Below, piece after piece: positions 8,243-17,244 of a stretch of DNA of 64,000 nt (its first letter is position 1; every line of letters begins with the position of its first letter). A program made the position numbers and the translations under genes. Source of the stretch: Haladaptatus caseinilyticus (GTDB taxonomy: Archaea > Halobacteriota > Halobacteria > Halobacteriales > Haladaptataceae); NCBI RefSeq assembly GCF_026248685.1, contig NZ_CP111036.1:2542001-2606000 (forward strand), written 5' to 3'. The notes under the pieces are model-generated. The model searched no databases. It was not told the origin of the DNA and saw only the letters and a program-made list of their open reading frames with translations.

Positions 8243-8785
8243 TTACTCTTCGCCGACCGGTTCGACTCGCTTTCCCGTCTCCGTGGGAATCACTCGTTGT
8301 TCCGCATCCGCCCACTCCCTGTCGAGTTCCCGACCGTCGAACAACCGATCCAAAAAGACGGCCAGTCCGGCGACCTCCGAATGTGGTTGGTTCGTCACGC
8401 CGACGTTCCAATCCGCGGCCTCGTACACGTCGAACGAGACCTTTTCGGCACCGACGACGACGAGAAGCGGATCGTCACTCTGCGCCGCTCGAATCTCGCG
8501 CTCTACGTCCTGCACTCGCTCTCCATACATCGTCAGGTGGACGACGGCCCCCTTCCAGTTTCGGATGAGTGCCTTCTGACTGTCCGACAGTTCGACATCG
8601 AACGGCCCACCGAATCGCTCCGTGATGTCCGCGATCGTGTCGCGCGATTTTCCCGCGTTGTCGGGAAGCACCACTCGGTCCGCACCCAACGCTCGGGCCG
8701 TCAGTCCGACGTGTGTGGTCATTCGCTCGTCACGGCCGGGGCGGTGGCCGAGACGCACGACGGTGACCTCGGGTTCGTTTTGCAT
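8243..8785 (-). CDS. trm56: tRNA (cytidine(56)-2'-O)-methyltransferase (Trm56)
   Basis: A 180-residue archaeal SPOUT-class enzyme. It begins EVTVVRLGHRPGRDERMTTH, the strongly conserved N-terminus (R-L-x-H-R-x-x-R-D-x-R-x-T-T-H-V) of aTrm56. The knot region contains LLVVVGAEKVSFDVYE and NVGVTNQPHSEVAGLAVFLDR, which bind S-adenosylmethionine. The enzyme methylates the 2'-hydroxyl of C56 in the T-loop of archaeal tRNAs. The length is normal. It is a single gene between the tfe operon and nhaC, all on the minus strand. Confidence 0.93.
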   Translation of the reverse strand: MQNEPEVTVVRLGHRPGRDERMTTHVGLTARALGADRVVLPDNAGKSRDTIADITERFGGPFDVELSDSQKALIRNWKGAVVHLTMYGERVQDVEREIRAAQSDDPLLVVVGAEKVSFDVYEAADWNVGVTNQPHSEVAGLAVFLDRLFDGRELDREWADAEQRVIPTETGKRVEPVGEE

Positions 8786-8826
8786 GGGCGAAAAAACGAA
8801 GCGTGGTCGTTAGGGCGTTTCGAATC

Positions 8827-10452
8827 CTATTCGAACACTTGGGCGACGCCAACCTCGTCCGTCACACCGACGTATTCCGAGAGGAAGTACGTCGCACCGA
8901 CCAGCAGTGCAACGCCAAGGGCGAGGGTGACACCGACGGGAAGACCGGTGTAGCCGCTAACGAGGAACGCCATCGTCGCGATTACAGCGGCCAAGGCCGC
9001 ATATGGTATCTGCGTGTTGACGTGGTCTACGTGGTCGCTCGCGGCGAACATGCTCGACATGACGGTGGTATCGCTGATGGGCGAACAGTGGTCGCCGAAC
9101 AGCGACCCGGTCAGGATGGCGCCGATAGCCATCGCGATCGGGGAGCCAATGGTGTGTGCGAGCGGGACGGCGACTGGGAACAGAATTCCCATCGTCCCCC
9201 ACGACGTTCCGATGCAGAAGCTGATGATGGCGGCGCTCAGGAAGACGACTGCGGGTAGCAGTTCGGGAGTGATGATTCCCTGTGAGATGCTGACGATATA
9301 GTCACCGACGCCCAACCGTTCGCTGACGGAGCCGATACTCCACGCCAGCGAGAGGATTGCGACCGGGAACATCACCATCTTGAAGCCCTCGAAGATGGAA
9401 TCGCTGACTTTGTCGAGTTCGATACGAGCGTGCCCGGCGAGGATAGCAAGAATCGTTCCACACCCCGCGAACGCCGCCCAGAGGATGGCGTTTGCCGTAT
9501 TCGCGTCCTTCAGCGAATTACTGAACGCCCCGAGTACTGCCGAAATGTAGCCGAACAGTCCCTCCGCATTGGCGAGGGTCGACTGCGTCTTTCCGATACC
9601 GCCGCCGGTGAACCAGAGGCTGAACACGGTGACGAACACGAGGACGACGATTGGAGAAACGAAGTACCACCACCGAGGGTCCACGTGATCGGGCGTTTCG
9701 ATGTCGCTCGCCTGTGTCTCCATCAGGGGGTTGGCGTCGTCACGAAGTAGTTTTCCCTCGTTACGGGCACGGCGTTCGGCGGCCTGCATGGGGCCGAAAT
9801 CCCAGTCGGTGAGGACGACGACGAACACGAGCACCAACGCGAACAGACTGTAGAACCGGAACGGAATCGACTGGATGAACACCACGAATGCGTTTCGTTG
9901 GATTCCCAGCGAATCGAACTGCTGTTGGATGAGTCCCACTTCGAATCCCAGCCACGTCGATACGACGGCAATACTCGCGGTCGGTGCAGTCGTCGAATCG
10001 AGAATGTACGCCAGTTTTTCCCGACTCACGTCGAAGCGGTCGGTGACGGGGCGCATCACCGATCCCGAAATCATCGTACTGGCGTAGGAGTCGAAAAAGA
10101 TGGTCATCCCCAGAATCGAAGTGCCGAGTTGCGCTTGCCGACTCGTCCGGACCCGCTTGACGATGGCGTCGGCGACCGATTTCATCCCACCGGAGAGGAA
10201 AATCATTCCAAGCATCGCACCGATGAGGAACGTAAACAGGAGCAGTTTGACGTTGAACGACGCGGTGACGTTCGCCACGACGAACTCCAGACTGCGGGCC
10301 GCACCTGCGATGGGATTCCACCCGGCAAGGATCGTCGCGCCCAGCCAAATCCCGGCAAACAGCGACAGCAGCGCTTGCCGTGATACGAGCGTCAGTACGA
10401 TAGCGATCAGTGCCGGAAGCAGACTTATCAATCCATATGTCTCACTTGGCAT
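8827..10452 (-). CDS. nhaC: NhaC family Na+/H+ antiporter
   Basis: A 541-residue polytopic membrane protein with about 12 hydrophobic segments, from LISLLPALIAIVLTLVSRQ to VTLALGVALLVGATYFLSEY. NhaC-family marks include FFDSYASTMISGSVMRPVTD in the first half and GTSWGTMGILFPVAVPLA followed by GSLFGDHCSPISDTTVMSS in the second. It probably exchanges cytosolic Na+ for protons, which matters for pH and salt balance in a halophile. Related proteins include malate/lactate antiporters, so the exact substrates are not certain. A strong TATA box at 10471-10483 fits a leaderless mRNA. Confidence 0.9.
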   Translation of the reverse strand: MPSETYGLISLLPALIAIVLTLVSRQALLSLFAGIWLGATILAGWNPIAGAARSLEFVVANVTASFNVKLLLFTFLIGAMLGMIFLSGGMKSVADAIVKRVRTSRQAQLGTSILGMTIFFDSYASTMISGSVMRPVTDRFDVSREKLAYILDSTTAPTASIAVVSTWLGFEVGLIQQQFDSLGIQRNAFVVFIQSIPFRFYSLFALVLVFVVVLTDWDFGPMQAAERRARNEGKLLRDDANPLMETQASDIETPDHVDPRWWYFVSPIVVLVFVTVFSLWFTGGGIGKTQSTLANAEGLFGYISAVLGAFSNSLKDANTANAILWAAFAGCGTILAILAGHARIELDKVSDSIFEGFKMVMFPVAILSLAWSIGSVSERLGVGDYIVSISQGIITPELLPAVVFLSAAIISFCIGTSWGTMGILFPVAVPLAHTIGSPIAMAIGAILTGSLFGDHCSPISDTTVMSSMFAASDHVDHVNTQIPYAALAAVIATMAFLVSGYTGLPVGVTLALGVALLVGATYFLSEYVGVTDEVGVAQVFE

Positions 10453-10470
10453 CGGTTGGTTAAATCCGCG

Positions 10471-10483
10471 TTATAAATATAAA
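10471..10483 (-). promoter_or_regulatory. TATA box of nhaC
   Basis: TTTATATTTATAA on the minus strand, centred about 25 nt before the nhaC ATG (10452). It is the most AT-rich element in the nhaC/epimerase divergent gap. Confidence 0.6.
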
Positions 10484-10602
10484 CATTGTTGGCAATAATT
10501 GAAAAATGGCCACAAACCGTATAACCGATCGACCCACCGGCGTGATACCGGTCGTTCGGAAGGACCGGAAAACACTTCCCGGCAACCAGCACAGATTGGT
10601 GC

Positions 10603-11535
10603 ATGCAACTTTCCGGTAAACGAGTGCTCGTAACCGGCGGTGCCGGACTCGTCGGGTCACAGATGGTCGAAGATCTCGTCGCGGAGAACGACGTCGTCGT
10701 CGCGGACGATCTCTCCAACGGAATCCGGTCCTCCATTCCCGACGATGCGGAGTTCGTACAGGCCGATTTAACCGACGAAACGCGGGTCGCCGACGTTATC
10801 ACCGACGACTTGGACGCCGTTTTTCACTTCGCCGCGGCGGACAAATACGTCAACACGGACGACCCGCGCCCGCAGTTCGAGGAGAACGGCGAGATGACGT
10901 ACAACATCCTCGAACGAATGGACGAGGTTGGTGTCACGAACTTCGTCTTTACCTCCTCTTCGACGGTGTACGGCGAGGCTCCGCGGCCGACGCCGGAGGA
11001 TTACGCCCCCCTTGAACCCATCAGTATCTACGGTTCGGCGAAGCTCTCGGAGGAAGCACTCCTATCGACGTTCGCCCACTCCTACGATTTCACGGTATGG
11101 AACTTCCGCTTTGCAAACATCGTCGGCCCGCGGTTCGGCGCCGGCGTCGTCCCGGACTTCGTCGAGAAGCTGGACGACAACTCCGACGTGCTCACGATTC
11201 TCGGCAACGGACTGCAGGAGAAGTCGTACATGCACGTCACCGAATGTACCGAGGCGATTCGCTACGTCGTAGAGAACGCCGACGACGCGATGAACACCTA
11301 CAACCTCGGGACGAAAACGACTACCTCGGTCAACGCCATCGCCGACATCGTGGCTGATGTGATGGGACTCGACCCGGAATACGAGTACACCGGCGGTGAT
11401 CGCGGATGGACCGGTGACGTACCGAAGATGCGTCTCTCCATCGAAAAACTGTCCGCACTCGGTTGGCAACCCGCCCAGAGTAGCGACGACGCAGTTCGTC
11501 GGGCAGCAGAGCAGCTGTACGAAAGACTGGAGTAA
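10603..11535 (+). CDS. NAD-dependent epimerase/dehydratase (extended SDR, nucleotide-sugar type)
   Basis: A 310-residue extended short-chain dehydrogenase. The Rossmann motif VLVTGGAGLVGSQMVE (GGxGxxG) is at residues 8-23. The catalytic pair is in ISIYGSAKLSEE (Y-x-x-x-K), with SSSTVYGEAP before it. The substrate domain includes LGNGLQEKSYMHV. Relatives are UDP-glucose 4-epimerases and dTDP-glucose dehydratases that supply sugars for glycans and S-layer glycosylation. The exact sugar cannot be read from the sequence. It is transcribed divergently from nhaC and convergently to the protease block. Confidence 0.9.
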   Translation: MQLSGKRVLVTGGAGLVGSQMVEDLVAENDVVVADDLSNGIRSSIPDDAEFVQADLTDETRVADVITDDLDAVFHFAAADKYVNTDDPRPQFEENGEMTYNILERMDEVGVTNFVFTSSSTVYGEAPRPTPEDYAPLEPISIYGSAKLSEEALLSTFAHSYDFTVWNFRFANIVGPRFGAGVVPDFVEKLDDNSDVLTILGNGLQEKSYMHVTECTEAIRYVVENADDAMNTYNLGTKTTTSVNAIADIVADVMGLDPEYEYTGGDRGWTGDVPKMRLSIEKLSALGWQPAQSSDDAVRRAAEQLYERLE

Positions 11536-11558
11536 GACTCGCGGACGACCGCGAAGGA

Positions 11559-11891
11559 TCAGACCGAAAAATCGGTTCGCGCTTCGACGTCTTCCTCGAT
11601 GATATCGAGCGTGGCAACGACTGTGTAGTAGCCAGGCGTGGGGTCGGCCCACCCTCCCGAAAACGTCCTTCGTTCTCCGGGGTCGAAAGTCTCCGACTGA
11701 AGTGCTTGCGTGAACATCCGTCCGTCGCTTGCCCGCCAGATTTCGGCATCGTCTTCTAGCACTGCGAAATCCGCTTTGAGTCCGCTCCGGAAGGTAACGT
11801 CAACTGTGTCGTCCCCGGGATTTCGAACCGTCAGTTCGAACTCGACGTTTCCGTCGCTGGACGTCGCCGTCACATCGCTTTCGAGCGTCAT
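11559..11891 (-). CDS. BsuPI-like intracellular proteinase inhibitor
   Basis: A 110-residue protein with no signal peptide and therefore cytosolic. It matches the BsuPI family pattern: FELTVRNPGDDTVDVTFRSG, then DFAVLEDDAEIWRASDGRMF, FDPGERRTF and PGYYTVVATLD, an immunoglobulin-like beta sandwich. The founding member in Bacillus inhibits a major intracellular subtilisin-type protease. Here the gene lies 64 bp downstream of five tandem subtilisin genes on the same strand, which makes inhibition of those enzymes an obvious hypothesis. Its own promoter is not clear, so it could be read through from the last protease. The fold assignment is firm; the target is inferred. Confidence 0.85.
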   Translation of the reverse strand: MTLESDVTATSSDGNVEFELTVRNPGDDTVDVTFRSGLKADFAVLEDDAEIWRASDGRMFTQALQSETFDPGERRTFSGGWADPTPGYYTVVATLDIIEEDVEARTDFSV

Positions 11892-11955
11892 TGGTTCATC
11901 GTTCTACGGGCTGATTCGAAAAGGTTGTCCTCGCACTGATCGGATTCGGACGGAA

Positions 11956-13098
11956 TTACGTGCTGTCCGAGGAATCGAGTCCGAGTGCGGCGGCCACGTC
12001 GAGGAGGCCGGAGCCGGATTCGTTACTCGACAGGCCGATGTCTTCGGCAGTGGATTTCAGCTGGCTTCGAGCCTGACTCGCACTCTGGCCGTTGGCGATG
12101 AGTTGTGCCGCTGCGCCCGAGACGTGTGGACACGCCATCGACGTTCCGGAGAGCGTGTTGTACGTTCCTTCGAGATACGTCGAGTAGATGTCCGAGCCGG
12201 GTGCGGCGATTTCGACTTCCGGCCCCTGACTGGAGAACGACGAGAGGCCGTCGCTCTGGTTCGTCGAACTGACGGCGATACACTCGTCGTATGCGGCGGG
12301 ATACCCGACACAGTCCGTGCACGGTCCGTCGTTGCCGGCCGCGGCCACGAGGAGCACACCTTTGCTTGCGGCGTATTCACAGGCATCCTTGAGGGTACTC
12401 GACTCACCGCCACCGAGACTGAGACTGCCGACGTCCCATCCCTGGTCGGCCGTGTACTCGATACCCTTTGCGACGTCCGAGGTCGATCCGGAACCGGAAG
12501 CGGTGAGAACCTTCACGGCGTGGAGGGTCGCCTCCGTCGAGACGCCGACGACGCCTTGACTGTTGTTCACCGCGTTGGCGATACCGGCACAGTGGGTGCC
12601 GTGGCCGTTGTCGTCGTTCCAGAGGTTGCTGCTAGTTCCCCCAGTGAACGCTCGACCGGATCCGAGGTTGGCTTCCAAGTCCGGATGGCCGTCATCGATA
12701 CCGGTGTCGATGATGGCGATATCCGCACCGTTGCCGGTCTCACCGTTCGCATGGGCAACCTCCGCGTCGACGCGGTCGATGCCCCACGGAAGCGTCTGTG
12801 CGAGGGCGTGCATCGTTCCGTTCTCCTCGACGTAGCGAACGTCGCTCCGCTTTTCGAGTGCGGTAGCCGCCTTCTTGGGGAGGCGAAGCGTGAGCGCGTC
12901 GAAATTGAACTCACGAACGACATCGTTTGCGGCGTTCAGTGCCGCCTTGCGGCCACCCTCGGAACTGAATCCGATGTTCACTTCGACCTTGTCGTTGGGC
13001 TTCGCTGCCGCGAAACCGCTCGCGCCCGCGACTGCGAGCGAACCGCCGGCTAGCTTGAGCACATCTCGTCTCGTGGAATCGCTGGAATTTGGTACCAT
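11956..13098 (-). CDS. Halolysin-type S8 subtilisin, Tat-exported (array copy 1)
   Basis: A 380-residue secreted serine protease precursor. A Tat signal has Arg-Arg at 10-11 (STRRDVLKLAGG), followed by an Ala-rich hydrophobic stretch. The I9 propeptide spans about 35-101 (VEVNIGF to MHALAQ). The catalytic domain has Asp131 (IIDTGIDDGHPD), His166 (NGHGTHCAG), oxyanion Asn256 (AAAGND) and Ser320 (LSGTSMACPH). It ends LDVAAALGLDSSDST with no C-terminal extension, unlike classical halolysins of about 500 residues. The loop before His has no Cys, but Cys260/Cys263 form a CxxC motif. TTATAAA at 13124-13130 gives it its own promoter. Confidence 0.95.
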   Translation of the reverse strand: MVPNSSDSTRRDVLKLAGGSLAVAGASGFAAAKPNDKVEVNIGFSSEGGRKAALNAANDVVREFNFDALTLRLPKKAATALEKRSDVRYVEENGTMHALAQTLPWGIDRVDAEVAHANGETGNGADIAIIDTGIDDGHPDLEANLGSGRAFTGGTSSNLWNDDNGHGTHCAGIANAVNNSQGVVGVSTEATLHAVKVLTASGSGSTSDVAKGIEYTADQGWDVGSLSLGGGESSTLKDACEYAASKGVLLVAAAGNDGPCTDCVGYPAAYDECIAVSSTNQSDGLSSFSSQGPEVEIAAPGSDIYSTYLEGTYNTLSGTSMACPHVSGAAAQLIANGQSASQARSQLKSTAEDIGLSSNESGSGLLDVAAALGLDSSDST

Positions 13099-13123
13099 CC
13101 ATCAGGAATAAACGATTGAAAAC

Positions 13124-13130
13124 TTATAAA
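13124..13130 (-). promoter_or_regulatory. TATA box of protease copy 1
   Basis: TTTATAA on the minus strand, centred about 29 nt before the ATG at 13098, inside an AT-rich 243-bp gap between copies 1 and 2. Confidence 0.5.
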
Positions 13131-13341
13131 GGATTTCTACGATTTGATTTAATTGAATCTTTTTCAATACGGAATATTATATTCATTTCCCAAATAGGTT
13201 GTTGGATGATACCATGGCCTGCGTCACATGGTAGTCATCCTCTCGATTCGACGAGTGCACGTTGAAAACGACACACCTCGGCGGTAGCGAACCGCTGATC
13301 GTGATATATTCTGCCAAAAGAAGGTTCAGCGGCTTTTCAGT

Positions 13342-14502
13342 TTACGTGTCGTCGCTGGAGTCGAGACCGAGCGAAGCAGCCACGTCGAGGAGGCCGGAGC
13401 CGGACTCGTTACTCGACAGGCCGATATCTTCGGCCGTGTTCTTGAGCTGGCTACGTGCACCGGAGTTCGAGTAGCCCTGCGCCATCAACTGACCTCCTGC
13501 GCCCGCGACGTGTGGACACGCCATCGACGTTCCGGAGAGCGTGTTGTACGATTCGTCGGGGTACGTCGAGTAGATGTCCGAGCCGGGTGCGGCGATTTCG
13601 ACTTCCGGACCGGTCGAGGAGAACGACGAGAGGCCGTCGCTGGAGTTCGTCGAACTGACGGCCATCACTTCGGGGTAGGCGGCCGGATAGCCGACACAGT
13701 CCGAACATGGACCCGAGTTACCTGCCGCACCCACGAGGAGGACGCCACTGCTCTGGGCGTACTGGCAAGCGTCGCGGAGGGCCGAGGAACCGGACGAGCC
13801 GCCAAGGCTCATGCTCCCGACATCCCAACCCTGGTCGGCGACGTACTCGATACCGGCGGCGATGTCGGAGTACGATCCGCTACCGTTGTAGTTGAGCACC
13901 TTGACCGCGTGGAGCGTGATGTTCGGCCCGACACCGACGACGCCTTGGCTGTTGTCGTTGGCCGCCGCGATACCGGCACAGTGGGTGCCGTGGCCGTTGT
14001 CGTCGTCCCAGTTATAGTAACATTCACCATAAAACGAAGAACAGTTCACGAAGGCTCTACCGGCACCGAGATAGTCCTGTAGGTCGGGATGGTCGGAATC
14101 GATACCCGTGTCGATGATCGCGACGTCAGCCCCGCCGCCAAGATAACCGTTCGCGTGAGCGACGTCCGCATCGACGCGTTCGATGCCCCACGGTTCGGTT
14201 TCCGCGAGCGCCTGCATCGTACCGTTGTCTTCGACGTATCGAACGTTCGGGTTGCTCTCTAAAGCGGTTGCCGCCTTTTTCGGAACACGGATCGTCAGTG
14301 CATCGAAATTGAACTCACGAATCACGTCGCTTGCCGCGTCGCGGGCAAGCGTTCGTCCACGCTCGCTTTTGAAACCGACGTTGACCTCCACCAAATCGTT
14401 CGGCTTCGCGTTTGCAAAACCAGTAACCGAAAGTGCTGCTGCTGCTCCACCAGTTGCCTTGAGTACGTTTCGCCGCGAAACACCATCTTTGTTGCGTGGC
14501 AT
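13342..14502 (-). CDS. Halolysin-type S8 subtilisin, Tat-exported (array copy 2)
   Basis: A 386-residue paralogue of its neighbours. The Tat signal is VSRRNVLKATGG (Arg-Arg 10-11) and the I9 propeptide spans about 36-101. The catalytic residues are Asp131 (IIDTGIDSDHPD), His171 (NGHGTHCAG), Asn262 (GAAGNS) and Ser326 (LSGTSMACPH), all intact. The loop between Asp and His is longer than in copy 1 and carries a Cys pair (FVNCSSFYGECYY). A CxxC pair follows Asn262 (PCSDC). The C-terminal LGLDSSDDT tail is shared by the array. It should be folded in the cytosol, exported by Tat and matured outside the cell. Confidence 0.95.
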   Translation of the reverse strand: MPRNKDGVSRRNVLKATGGAAAALSVTGFANAKPNDLVEVNVGFKSERGRTLARDAASDVIREFNFDALTIRVPKKAATALESNPNVRYVEDNGTMQALAETEPWGIERVDADVAHANGYLGGGADVAIIDTGIDSDHPDLQDYLGAGRAFVNCSSFYGECYYNWDDDNGHGTHCAGIAAANDNSQGVVGVGPNITLHAVKVLNYNGSGSYSDIAAGIEYVADQGWDVGSMSLGGSSGSSALRDACQYAQSSGVLLVGAAGNSGPCSDCVGYPAAYPEVMAVSSTNSSDGLSSFSSTGPEVEIAAPGSDIYSTYPDESYNTLSGTSMACPHVAGAGGQLMAQGYSNSGARSQLKNTAEDIGLSSNESGSGLLDVAASLGLDSSDDT

Positions 14503-14528
14503 TGCGAATGCAACAATGGGGTATATTG

Positions 14529-14535
14529 TATTAAA
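14529..14535 (-). promoter_or_regulatory. TATA box of protease copy 2
   Basis: TTTAATA on the minus strand, centred about 30 nt before the ATG at 14502, within an AT-rich gap. Confidence 0.45.
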
Positions 14536-14619
14536 CTTTTCTCTGTAAAAAATATTAATTTATAATATCTAGTCTTAAATTAATACTTCGGGGGTGGAAC
14601 GTTCTCCCCTACGAAGTAG

Positions 14620-15744
14620 TCAGTTATCGGACGAATTTAGACCGAGTGCGGCGGCCACATCGACGAGACCGTATCCCTGTTCGTCACCGGAAAGGCCGAG
14701 GTCCTCGGCGGTGTCGCGAAGTCGTTGGCGTGCATCCGTATTCGAGTATCCCACAGCGGCCACCTGTGCTGCCGCACCCGAGACGTGTGCCGCCGCCATC
14801 GATGTACCAGAAAGCGTCTGATACGTATCGTTGTAGTACGTCGAGTAGATGTCCGAACCGGGGGCGGCGAGTTCGATTTCCGGACCGGTCGAGGAGAACG
14901 ATGAGAGGTCGTCGCTTTGGTTCGTCGCACTGACCGCGATGACTTCGGGTTCCGCGGCCGGATAGCCGACACAACCGCCGCTACACGGTCCGGAACCACC
15001 TGCAGAACCGACGAGAAGGGATCCCTGATTGTAGGCGTATTCGACGGCGTTTTCCACCGTCGAGGACTTGCTTCCACCGATGCTCAAATTGATGACGTCG
15101 TAGCCGCGATCCGCTGCCCATTCGATTCCGGCGGCGATATCGGAGTATGACCCGACGCCGGAACTGTCCAAGGCTTTGACCGCGTGGAGGGTCGCGCCGG
15201 GTGCGATGCTACCGACACCGGAGTAGTTGTTGACTGCAGCGATGGTTCCAGCGACGTGCGTTCCGTGACCGTTCTCGTCCGACCACGAACTTCCGTGATA
15301 GGTCTTTCCGGTCCCGAGGTTCGCTTGCAGGTCCGGATGGTCCGCGTCGATTCCCGTATCGATGACTGCCACGTCCGCTCCTGCTCCGGTATAACCGTTC
15401 GTCCCTGCGACGTCGGCGTCGACACGGTCGACCCCCCACGGGAGCGTTTCGGCGAGAGCACGCATTTGGCCGTTTTCTTCGACGTAGCTGACGTCCGGCG
15501 CGTTTTCGAGCGCGGCGACCGCCCGTTCCGGTACACGAATAGTCACTGCGTCGATGGATTCGAACTCTCGAACGACTTCGTTCGACGCCTCGAGTGCAAA
15601 CTGCCGTGCGGATGCAGTTTCGAACCCAACGTTCAGTTCTCGGAGTTCCTCACGTCCGGCGGTAACGCCGCTTCCACCGAGCGCGATGATCGATGCCCCT
15701 GTCGCCTTCAGTACGTTCCGCCGTGTCTTGGCTTGTCTTACCAT
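14620..15744 (-). CDS. Divergent S8 subtilisin, Tat-exported (array copy 3), oxyanion Asn replaced by Gly
   Basis: A 374-residue precursor. The start at 15744 (MVRQAKTRRNVLKATG) matches the N-termini of copies 4 and 5 better than the upstream ATG at 15753. Asp129 (VIDTGIDADHPD), His160 (NGHGTHVAG) and Ser315 (LSGTSMAAAH) are present. The oxyanion-hole Asn found in the other four copies is Gly250 (LVGSAGGSGPC), and the Pro that follows the Ser motif (GTSMACPH or GTSMATPH) is Ala319. The loop before His is the shortest (YHGSSWSDENGH) with no Cys, and the downstream Cys pair is CxxxC (CSGGC). It is the most diverged member, and may have lower activity or a different role. Confidence 0.93.
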   Translation of the reverse strand: MVRQAKTRRNVLKATGASIIALGGSGVTAGREELRELNVGFETASARQFALEASNEVVREFESIDAVTIRVPERAVAALENAPDVSYVEENGQMRALAETLPWGVDRVDADVAGTNGYTGAGADVAVIDTGIDADHPDLQANLGTGKTYHGSSWSDENGHGTHVAGTIAAVNNYSGVGSIAPGATLHAVKALDSSGVGSYSDIAAGIEWAADRGYDVINLSIGGSKSSTVENAVEYAYNQGSLLVGSAGGSGPCSGGCVGYPAAEPEVIAVSATNQSDDLSSFSSTGPEIELAAPGSDIYSTYYNDTYQTLSGTSMAAAHVSGAAAQVAAVGYSNTDARQRLRDTAEDLGLSGDEQGYGLVDVAAALGLNSSDN

Positions 15745-15769
15745 TGCCCTCATAAAGAATATCGGTCGG

Positions 15770-15780
15770 TATAATTTTTA
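15770..15780 (-). promoter_or_regulatory. TATA-like element of protease copy 3
   Basis: TAAAAATTATA on the minus strand, centred about 31 nt before the ATG at 15744. The transcript would have at most a few leader bases. Confidence 0.45.
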
Positions 15781-15911
15781 CCATATGAAATTCTAAAATT
15801 TATCTATTGACATAATAATACATTCGTAAGGCGAGTAATCCCCGTTCAACATACTAACGTTCACTGCTGCTCAGCGACAGTGAAGAGTAGACAAAAACGG
15901 TTACCGGACGA

Positions 15912-17102
15912 TTAGTTGTCGCTGGAGTCGAGACCGAGTGCGGCCGCCACGTCGAGCAGTCCCTGCCCTTGCTCGTTCGCCGGCAGGCCGAGGTCTTTCG
16001 CCGTGCTCAGGATTTGACTCTCGGCGTCGCGAGCGGAGTATCCCTGTGCCATCAGTTGGCCGACGGCACCGGCAACGTGCGGGGTCGCCATCGACGTCCC
16101 TGAATACGTGTCGTAGCCACCCGGAACCGACGAGTAGATGTCCGTCCCGGGTGCGATGATATCGACTTCCGGGCCTTGGCTGGAGAACGAAGACTGACCG
16201 TCACTCTCGTTCGAGGACGCCACTGCGATGGTCTCCGGGTACGCTGCCGGGTAGCCGACACAGTCGGTACACTGGCCGGAGTTACCTGCAGCCGCGATGA
16301 GCGAGACGCCGTTGTCGTAGGCGTACTGGATTGCATCGTGAAGTGCGGCGGAACCGGACGAACCACCGAGGCTCATGCTGGCAACGTCCCAGCCTTGGTC
16401 GGCAACGTACTCGACACCGGCGGCGATGTCGGAGAACGAACCGCTACCGGCACAGTCCAGCACTTTGACCGCGTGGAGCGTTGCGTTCGGCGAGACGCCG
16501 ACGACACCTTCCGTATTGTCGTCGCCTGCTGCGATACCGGCACAATGGGTCCCGTGGTTGTTGTCGTCCGACCACGAGTTGTTACAGGAATTGCTGTTCC
16601 CGGAGAACGCACAGTTTCCGAAGTAACCGCCGTTGCCACAGGAGACGAAGGCTTTCCCGGAACCGAGGTGGTCCTGTAGGTCCGGATGATCGTCGTCGAT
16701 TCCAGTGTCGACGATAGCGATGTCGGCACCTGCTCCGAGGTCTCCGTTCGCGTGAGCGACCTCCGCGTCGACGCGGTCGATGCCCCACGGGAGGGTCTCC
16801 GCGAGGGCTTCCATCGTACCGTTTGCCTCGACGTAGCGCACGTTCGGGTTCTTTTCGAGTGCGGTTGCTGTCCGCTTCGGCACTCGGATGGTCATTACTT
16901 TAATCGAGTTGAACTCCCGAACGACCTCGTCCGCACTGCTTCGGGCCATCGCTCGGCCGCGTTCGCTGTTGAATCCGACGTTGACCTCCACCTTGTCGGT
17001 CGGAGCCGCGGACGCGAGACCAGTCGCACCTGCTGCCGCCAGTGAACCGCCGGTGAGTTTGAGTACATTCCGCCGCGAAACGCCATTGGCTTTCCTTACC
17101 AT
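15912..17102 (-). CDS. Halolysin-type S8 subtilisin, Tat-exported (array copy 4), Cys-rich loop
   Basis: A 396-residue precursor, the longest of the array. The Tat signal is VSRRNVLKLTGG, and the I9 propeptide spans about 36-101. The catalytic residues are Asp132 (IVDTGIDDDHPD), His183 (NNHGTHCAG), Asn274 (AAAGNS) and Ser337 (YSGTSMATPH). The loop between Asp and His is expanded and carries three Cys (SCGNGGYFGNCAF, then NSCNN). A further Cys is at 217 (LDCAGS), and the CxxC is QCTDC. Several Cys in a secreted haloarchaeal enzyme suggests disulfides or metal binding. It has its own TATA box. Confidence 0.95.
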   Translation of the reverse strand: MVRKANGVSRRNVLKLTGGSLAAAGATGLASAAPTDKVEVNVGFNSERGRAMARSSADEVVREFNSIKVMTIRVPKRTATALEKNPNVRYVEANGTMEALAETLPWGIDRVDAEVAHANGDLGAGADIAIVDTGIDDDHPDLQDHLGSGKAFVSCGNGGYFGNCAFSGNSNSCNNSWSDDNNHGTHCAGIAAGDDNTEGVVGVSPNATLHAVKVLDCAGSGSFSDIAAGVEYVADQGWDVASMSLGGSSGSAALHDAIQYAYDNGVSLIAAAGNSGQCTDCVGYPAAYPETIAVASSNESDGQSSFSSQGPEVDIIAPGTDIYSSVPGGYDTYSGTSMATPHVAGAVGQLMAQGYSARDAESQILSTAKDLGLPANEQGQGLLDVAAALGLDSSDN

Positions 17103-17127
17103 ACTATTTGTTAGAACCTACCATAGA

Positions 17128-17135
17128 ATAAATAT
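17128..17135 (-). promoter_or_regulatory. TATA box of protease copy 4
   Basis: ATATTTAT on the minus strand, centred about 29 nt before the ATG at 17102, in a very AT-rich gap. Confidence 0.45.
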
Positions 17136-17244
17136 CTTATGATATTAATATAAGACAATTTATTTATAGATTAACTTAAAACTTCTACTCTAAATAAATA
17201 CTCGGGATAATACGCGTTCGGATCGTCGAAAACCGGCCGACCGG

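Noticed and set aside
11710-13053. 447-codon plus-strand open frame opposite protease copy 1
   Set aside because: GC-rich antisense shadow. The minus strand has a full Tat signal and catalytic motifs; the plus frame has no domain and an Arg/Val/Gly-rich composition unlike haloarchaeal proteins.
15912-17102. NNHGTH in copy 4 as a defective active site
   Set aside because: The residue before HGTH is variable (Gly or Asp in other copies), and Asp, His, Asn and Ser are all present.
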